The translations under genes were made by a program, and so were the position numbers. Source: Euperipatoides rowelli (Eukaryota > Onychophora > Udeonychophora > Euonychophora > Peripatopsidae). Taken from it: a DNA stretch of 12,642 nucleotides. The notes beneath the pieces were generated by a model, which had not been told where the DNA came from, did no database searches, and saw only the letters and a list, made by a program, of their open reading frames with translations. Below are positions 8,331 to 12,642 of the stretch, piece by piece. The stretch lies in assembly GCA_003024985.2 (NCBI GenBank), contig PXIH01S0009964.1, one strand, 5' to 3'. The stretch's first letter is position 1; the number at the start of each line of letters is the position of its first letter.

Positions 8331-8562
8331 TGGTTGCTATATTTTAGAACCAGCAGAAATGCCTACACTATTATTTTATTGCCAAGATATGAACAATTTT
8401 TTTTAAAAAAAAAAAGTTTAAAGGTCAAATGTAACGGATCTTTTTAATTTTTTATTATTATTGATTTTCAAAGATAATTACTATAAAAAAAAATTCCACT
8501 GGAAAAAAATAATTTAAAATGCATAAAAAAAAAGTTATTTAAAGATAAAATTAAGACTATTN
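8331..8562. other. A/T homopolymer-rich spacer between inverted element and Jockey
   Basis: Poly T/poly A runs are dense here (8399-8415, 8485-8494, 8525-8533). Only a possible 20-codon extension of the endonuclease start is seen near 8330-8390. The segment ends with an N at 8562, immediately before Jockey RT similarity begins. Confidence 0.5.
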
Positions 8563-10089
8563 ACTGAGGATGAGATACTTTCAGCCATATCTAGATTAAA
8601 ATCTCACTTTGCTCCTTCACCGGATGGTATTCCTCTCGCCATATTGAAATTGATATCTGTGTCTACTGTTTCACATATCACTCGATTAATTAACTTTTGT
8701 ATAAATAGTTCGGAATTTTCCCTAGTGTGCTAAAAAATGCTTATGTATTTCCTACCTTTAAGTCTGGTAACAGATCTAACATTCAACATTACCGTCTACT
8801 ACTATTTCTACATTATCAGGCTTTTCCAAAGTAATTGAGTTTCTATTAGTTAATCACTTAAATTATCACTTAAAATTACTTACAATATATCAGATGAGCA
8901 GCATGGATTTGTGGGTAGTAGATCTGTTATCACTAATCTTGCTACTTATAATTAGCACATTGCTGATGCCCTTAATAGCGGTTTTCAGCTTGATAGTATT
9001 TATACAGACTACTCCAAAGCGTTTGACACTGTCAACCACAAACTGCTTATTTGAAAGTTGTCTGTTTATGGTATTCATCTTTTGAGCACTGCTTTTGGTA
9101 ATAAGGTCTTACCTAAATGATCGTACTCAACAAGTCAGTATTNATAGTATTTTATCTGAGAAGACTAGTGTTACCTCAGGTGTGGTCCAAGGCTCTATAT
9201 TTGTACCACTCCTGTTTCTACTATTTATTAACAATCTTCCTGATATCCTTAATGTACCGGTCCTTATGTACGCAGATGACTTCAAAATTTTTTTGACAAT
9301 AACTCATTTCTTGGATCATTTGAAACTTCAAGGTGCCCTATATTAATTCAATGGAGTTCAAAGTGGGGTCTTAATCTTAATATTGGTAAATGTAATGTTA
9401 TAACTTTTGCTTATACTAAAGATCCAATTAATTTCTGTTATGTTCTGGATGGCTCTATGATTGGTAGAGTTAACGAAATAAAAGACTTGGGGATTACTTA
9501 TACTAGTAATTTCTCTTTTTCTCAACATGTTGAGAGAGTTAATATTTCTGCATCCAAAGCACTGGGTTTTGTAAAGTACATCTCAAGACCTTTAACTAAT
9601 TTAGGAGCCATAAGAGTCTTATATTATGCATTTGTCCGTAGCAAATTGGAATACTGTTCAGTTATTTGGTCAGGATATGTAAANTCTGAGTATGAAAAGA
9701 TTGAAAGAATTCAGGCTCACTTTCTTAGATATATGATGGTCAAGTTTAGATTAAGTGTTACTTATTTATTATATTCTGAATTGAGAGCATATTTTGGTTT
9801 CCAGTTACTCAGAGAGAGACAAATACTTTCTGACTTAACTTTCATGTTTAATATTTTGCATAATAATGTCCAGTGTTCTTTCTTTCTTGGTACTGTTAGC
9901 CTCAATGCTCCTCATATAACTACTCGGAAATATCTTTTGTTCAATTTACCTTGTTATAATAATAATTCTTTCAAATGATGTGCCCTCAAGAGAAGTATGA
10001 TTACTTCTAACAAATATTCTAACTCACCTTTTTGTGGTTTTAATGAATTTATATCTGATTGCTCTATTATGTTTGAAAATAATGATTAA
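8563..10089 (+). pseudogene. Jockey reverse transcriptase, disabled by frameshifts and stops
   Basis: The protein would reverse-transcribe its own mRNA at a nicked target. Motifs in order are TEDEILSAISRL and SPDGIP (8563-8640), AYVFPTFKSGNRSNIQHYR (8739-8795, frame 3), VIEFLLVNHLN (8831, frame 2), and DEQHGFVGSRS with motif A IYTDYSKAFDTVNH (8998-9040, frame 1, catalytic Asp at 9025-9027). SYLNDRTQQV, motif B SGVVQGS and LLFLLFINNLP, and motif C LMYADDFKIF (YADD at 9269-9280) lie in frame 2. WGLNLNIGKC, EIKDLGITYT and SKLEYCSVIWSG lie in frame 1, where 9457-9975 is fully open. An in-frame TGA at 9976-9978 precedes the natural end (NND then TAA, 10087-10089). The proline usual in GVPQGS is Val here. 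At least four frameshifts, stops in the thumb and fingers, and two N bases are present. The SDYSKAFD/YADDFKIF combination is typical of arthropod Jockey elements. Confidence 0.92.
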
Positions 10090-10153
10090 CCTTGTTTTTG
10101 ACTTTTATTTGTTTTTGTAAAACTGTAATTGGATTTATTCCATTGTTTTACTG

Positions 10154-10159
10154 AATAAA
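10154..10159 (+). promoter_or_regulatory. Polyadenylation signal of the Jockey element
   Basis: AATAAA lies 65 bases after the terminal TAA and just before an AAT-rich tail, the place expected for the 3' end of the element transcript. Confidence 0.6.
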
Positions 10160-10190
10160 ATAATAGGCCTAATAATAATAATATTGAAAT

Positions 10191-10810
10191 TTTGCTTAGT
10201 TTATATTTACTGAGAATTTAAAACATTTTCTTATCTATTAAAAATTGCTGAGTAAAAGATTGAATTTTAGTAACATTTATATATTGGAAATACATTGGTA
10301 AATTAAAAAAAAAAAAAAAAATCATATTAACAATTACTGGTACATGAAATCTTAATATGTAAACAATTCCAGGAATAGCATTATCTTGCCAGAATCATTT
10401 CATCTTGATACTCATTAGTCGACTCTCTTTCTTCTCAGCTCCCCAAACCCCTTTAATGACGCTGCTCTCTACAGAATAAAAGTGGTAACTACTTTTAAAA
10501 ATTTTGAATAAATGCTTTAATCTTTTCATTGCAATTTAAAAATCAATATATTAGTTAACATATAAATTAAATTGAAATACTTTAACTTAATGCTATTTCA
10601 GTATCTCTTTATTTTACAAAACAGTTCAAATAAACATTATCTAACTAATAAACACATTCTAACAATTTTATTTAACAAACAAAAAGATAATCCTGTATGT
10701 CTTGATCACACAGAAAAATGAATAGAAAACAAACAGGTAAAGGAATGTTATAGGCTACTGTAATTAATACAATCAATAATAATACAAATACAGTATAGCA
10801 TTGATTTATA
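10191..10810. other. Unassigned AT-rich DNA, possibly containing an LTR remnant
   Basis: A run of 17 A occupies 10305-10321. The part from about 10430 to 10810 lies where the 3' LTR of the neighbouring minus-strand gypsy relic would be. On that strand it has AATAAA-like signals and a GAGAGCAGCG-containing stretch near 10460. No second LTR copy or defined TG/CA termini were found, so an LTR is only a possibility. No coding frame is seen. Confidence 0.4.
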
Positions 10811-10824
10811 TCCCTCCCTGTCCC
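10811..10824 (-). promoter_or_regulatory. Candidate polypurine tract of the gypsy relic
   Basis: On the minus strand this reads GGGACAGGGAGGGA, 13 of 14 purines, about 80 bases after the integrase stop. A polypurine tract at this place primes plus-strand DNA synthesis in LTR elements and marks the inner edge of the 3' LTR. Position and composition fit. The LTR itself is not proven. Confidence 0.45.
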
Positions 10825-10901
10825 AATGAAAAGAGAAACGGATATCCATTATCTTTTTTTTTTAAAAAAATATACAATTTCTTCTAGTTTGCCTGATTTC
10901 T

Positions 10902-11105
10902 CTAACACTCCATAAAAAAGTCACTTTTTTTATCATTGGATTCCTCATCAGATGATACCAAAAATTTAGTGTCATCAAGCATTCTTCTTTCAAGGTAATG
11001 TTTTAGCTTATCTAAATTTACTGTCTGAATGTCATTATGATTTCTCAGAGCTCTAATTTTAGCATTGACTTGTCCCCCTTAATTTAATAATTCCCTATAT
11101 CCCCG
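10902..11105 (-). pseudogene. Gypsy integrase C-terminal domain
   Basis: A 60-odd-codon stretch ends at TAG (10902-10904) with a single earlier stop near 11080. It reads GYRELLN, then VNAKIRALRN and NDIQTVNLDKLKHYLERR, then an acidic tail with SSDEESNDKKSD. The pattern G-YRVL, K-I-LRN, TVH-D-LK-Y is the C-terminal barrel of gypsy integrases, which contacts the LTR ends. Here Asn stands for the usual His of TVH. The zinc-binding HHCC and the DDE catalytic core are not present upstream. Instead RT motif A lies 15-25 bases away. This frame is nearly clean, so this part decayed less than the protease and RT. Confidence 0.68.
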
Positions 11106-11114
11106 TGTAATGTT

Positions 11115-11530
11115 TTACCATTATTTAAGTCTATCCAAGAAAAAAAATTGAAGCCATTCAGAAAACCAAGAATGTCAACAATGTTGTGTTGTGGACTGTC
11201 AATGGCTTTGTAATCTTATTTATTCGTCTTAAATCCCAATCAACCCTGATGTTACCAGAAAGCTTATTTATTGCTAATAAGGGTCCATTACAATCTGATT
11301 TGCCTCTCGAAACTATCACTGCCTTCTCAAACTTCTCCAGTTTAACCTTAGTCGGACCTAGCATGCTTGAACTCAGGCTTGCCTGGGGTCATTGAACAAC
11401 CTTTTAGAGATGTGACATTCTCATCAAGAACTTTGTTGAATTCCTTGACTAAATTTCTAAATTTTTTTCTTAACTTTCCAGACACTTCACCAATATTCAA
11501 ATTATCAAATTTATCTCCTATATGGTCGGA
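11115..11530 (-). pseudogene. Gypsy connector and RT N-terminal part up to motif A
   Basis: After the protease comes a basic helical connector (LRKKFRNLVKEFNKVLDE, about 11420-11480) ending in a KPEFKHARSD-like stretch. RT then begins in another frame (11364-11158): GPTKVKLEKFE, SRGKSDCNGPLLAIN and IRVDWDLRRINKIT. The last matches the R-x-C-x-DYR-x-LNK-x-T segment of Ty3/gypsy RT, with Val-Asp-Trp in place of the usual Cys-Val-Asp-Tyr. A further frame gives IVDILGFLNGFNFF and motif A SWIDLNNG (about 11126-11185), retaining its catalytic Asp. The reading stops here. Motifs B and C (the second and third catalytic Asp) are missing, and integrase-like sequence follows within a few bases. Three frames are needed, so the protein is dead. 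Confidence 0.8.
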
Positions 11531-11599
11531 AAATCATCTTTATTAATTGTATTGTTAAAGAAATTGCAACTAGGCTATGATTAATAAATTTAATATTGT

Positions 11600-11889
11600 C
11601 TGAATTGTCTAGTTCTAAAAATAAAATGTTTGATAGATAAATTTTAGCATTATGTGAATTCAAAAATTCATTACCTAAAATAATTTGATAATTCGTTTGG
11701 TGTAGGAATTTAAAAATACAAAAATTTGAGTAAAATTGATATTTTGCAAGAAATACGAAAAATCAGTTATTTTTGCCATTTTGCCTTTTACAGATAGGCT
11801 ATTGGAGAGGACAGTTTTACATTCTAATTTCTTTCCCTTCACCATATGACTACTCACTATTGATATAGCCGCTCCTGTATCAATTAAAG
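11600..11889 (-). pseudogene. Gypsy-type aspartic protease, broken
   Basis: The retropepsin would cut the element polyprotein as a homodimer. The active site ALIDTGAAISIVS is intact (DTG at 11873-11881). The C-terminal motif IILGNEFLNSHNAKI lies further on (ILG at 11673-11681), but in a different frame. At least one frameshift between them has wrecked the flap region (about 11700-11800). Spacing of about 65 codons between DTG and ILG agrees with retropepsins. The domain loses its start at 11889, where hAT-like sequence begins. The DTG-to-ILG order and the downstream RT make the assignment firm. Confidence 0.82.
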
Positions 11890-12015
11890 CAGCAGTCGTC
11901 AACCTGGTCCCTACCGCCCACTAGTGGCCGATTCAGCTTTATTGGTGGGCGGTAGGATTTTTTTGTCTAGTAGGCGATTCAGCTATTATGGTGGGCGGTG
12001 GGGATTTTAGTCCAT
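11890..12015 (+). mobile_element. hAT-type DNA transposon terminus
   Basis: CAGCAGTCGTCAACC (11890-11904) fits the hAT terminal inverted-repeat pattern CAG-x-x-x-TC-x-x-CAACC. It is followed by GC-rich subterminal sequence with CCGCCCAC and GTGGGCGG inverted to each other, unlike the AT-rich surroundings. The gypsy protease reading stops exactly where it starts, so it probably inserted there. The reciprocal end and the 8-bp target duplication (aattaaag would be expected) were not seen within the window, so the other end is lost or lies outside. No transposase was found. Confidence 0.62.
11921..12012. repeat. Tandem 46-bp direct repeat in the hAT subterminal region
   Basis: Copy 1 starts at 11921 (ctagtgg) and copy 2 at 11967 (ctagtagg). 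Both contain gattcagct, then a T/A-rich step and ggtgggcggt, then ggattt. The offset is exactly 46 bp, with a handful of differences. Each contains GTGGGCGGT, whose complement ACCGCCCAC also sits just upstream at 11913-11921. Confidence 0.85.
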
Positions 12016-12642
12016 TTGTAACAAAAGTTTGCCAGTAATACTGGTGCTGACAATCACACTTGATTTATTTAATTACTTTTAATTTCCATTTTTATAAATG
12101 GCAAAATTTTAATCTATTATTTAAAATTTATCAGCTTCAGAAATACTGTATCTTATTGTGATTTCCATTAACGTAAATTTGCAAATTTGCGCTGATGTTG
12201 CACCACTGACTTAAAAATATCGTGTTGCACACACTAGTTTACCTAGGTTATATTATAATATATAAAACCAAAGATAATTATCTTTGTTTTGCACTACAGA
12301 CTACGTAGTTAGATTTGTGAAAGCAAGCACGCTTCCACATAAAGTCATTGTTGTGAACCCATGATGTTTAAAAAAAAAAAAGAATTTGAATTTGAAATAC
12401 GCTCATGGCTATTTACCTTTATCAGAGTATCTGAAGACTGGTTTCATCAAATCTATGACTAATAATGAACAGCTTCCAATTTCATAAACTTTATTGTTTG
12501 CATGTAGGCTAATGGACTGGGAGCACTAATCCTTAATTATCAAATCAACTCAACGAATAATGTCCTGATAAATTTGTAGTACATGGAGTGGCACTTAAAT
12601 AATATTTCAGCACAAATCTACAGGTAAACAACCTTTTATTAC
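12016..12642. other. Unassigned AT-rich DNA
   Basis: No coding frame or RNA gene was recognised. It may be interior of the hAT element or flanking host DNA. An 18-bp perfect palindrome lies at 12269-12286. A run of 12 A is near 12369-12380, and a TAGGCTA word is near 12505. Confidence 0.45.
12269..12286. repeat. Perfect 18-bp palindrome
   Basis: The sequence caaagataattatctttg equals its own reverse complement and has no spacer. It could extrude as a small cruciform or be a symmetric protein site. No function is implied by its neighbours. Confidence 0.8.

Larger units (their letters stand above)
8563..10190 (+). mobile_element. 5'-truncated Jockey-type non-LTR retrotransposon
   Basis: The element starts within the RT fingers and runs through the RT, the C-terminal domain, a stop at 10087-10089, and a 3' UTR with AATAAA at 10154-10159. 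It ends in an AAT-rich tail (about 10159-10184) interrupted by ggcct. It lacks the endonuclease and any upstream ORF, as expected from 5' truncation. It is the best preserved element of the window. No clear target duplication was found, so the limits are approximate. Confidence 0.85.
10811..11889 (-). mobile_element. Ty3/gypsy-type LTR retrotransposon relic with large internal deletion
   Basis: Minus-strand order is aspartic protease, connector, RT fingers to motif A, then directly the integrase C-terminal domain and a candidate polypurine tract. RT motifs B and C, RNase H and most of integrase are absent. The 5' side (gag, 5' LTR) is cut off at 11890 by a hAT-like terminus. No gag or envelope-like sequence was seen. 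Confidence 0.78.

Noticed and set aside
8890-9085. Opposed small ORFs around 8890-9085
   Set aside because: Both are out-of-frame shadows of the Jockey RT motif A region, which reads IYTDYSKAFD in frame 1.
7056-10190. Twin-priming product: inverted 5' half (7056-8330) followed by a sense 3' half (8563-10190) of one element
   Set aside because: The geometry fits twin priming well, including similar RT entry points at both ends. However, the endonuclease, linker and DGIP segment look CR1/L2-like while the plus-strand RT is Jockey-like, and a separate Jockey fragment abuts the left edge. A phylogeny of the two parts placing them in one family would revive the idea.
11186-11395. 69-codon plus-strand ORF
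   Set aside because: It is antisense to the gypsy RT segment and has no family features.

Overview
The window looks like AT-rich (roughly 70% A+T) intergenic DNA from an animal, most likely an arthropod. A clear Jockey-type non-LTR retrotransposon, CR1/L2-like elements with (AAAT)n tails, a tRNA-derived SINE, a Ty3/gypsy pol relic and a hAT-type terminus lie side by side. No host protein-coding gene, rRNA, functional tRNA or CRISPR array can be supported. The word TAGGCTA/TAGCCTA is strikingly frequent. A hemipteran is my best guess, but it rests on family flavour only.

Layout. 1-370: a short (AG)n tract and a 20-bp minisatellite. 720-1325 (+): a heavily decayed reverse transcriptase (RT) with motifs A, B and C in different frames. 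1487-1592: a long (TA)n tract. 2640-2812 (-): a tRNA-type SINE with A and B boxes. 3127-4350 (-): the 3' half of a non-LTR element (FADD motif to tail), carrying a perfect 20-bp inverted repeat in its 3' region. 4431-4795: a 2.4-copy tandem repeat of about 150 bp. 5945-6445 (-): another 3' end of a non-LTR element with an (AAAT)n tail.

6860-10190 is a mosaic. A short Jockey C-terminal fragment (+) stops at 7045. The 5' half of a CR1/L2-like element (apurinic endonuclease, linker and RT start) then runs on the minus strand from 8330 to about 7056. The best-preserved element follows on the plus strand: a 5'-truncated Jockey RT (8563-10089) with a 3' UTR and polyadenylation signal. Both Jockey breakpoints coincide with single N bases at 7046 and 8562.

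10811-11889 (-) is a Ty3/gypsy pol relic (protease, connector, RT up to motif A) fused by an internal deletion to the integrase C-terminus, with a possible polypurine tract downstream. A hAT-like terminal inverted repeat begins at 11890, inside the protease region. The rest, to 12642, is unassigned AT-rich DNA.

The pieces do not act as a system. They record layered insertions and decay. The observations most worth a second look are the insertion-like TAGGC(C)TA words inside regular repeats, the mosaic junctions at N bases, the perfect hairpin at 3380-3424, and the gypsy internal deletion. I did not find a convincing new functional system.
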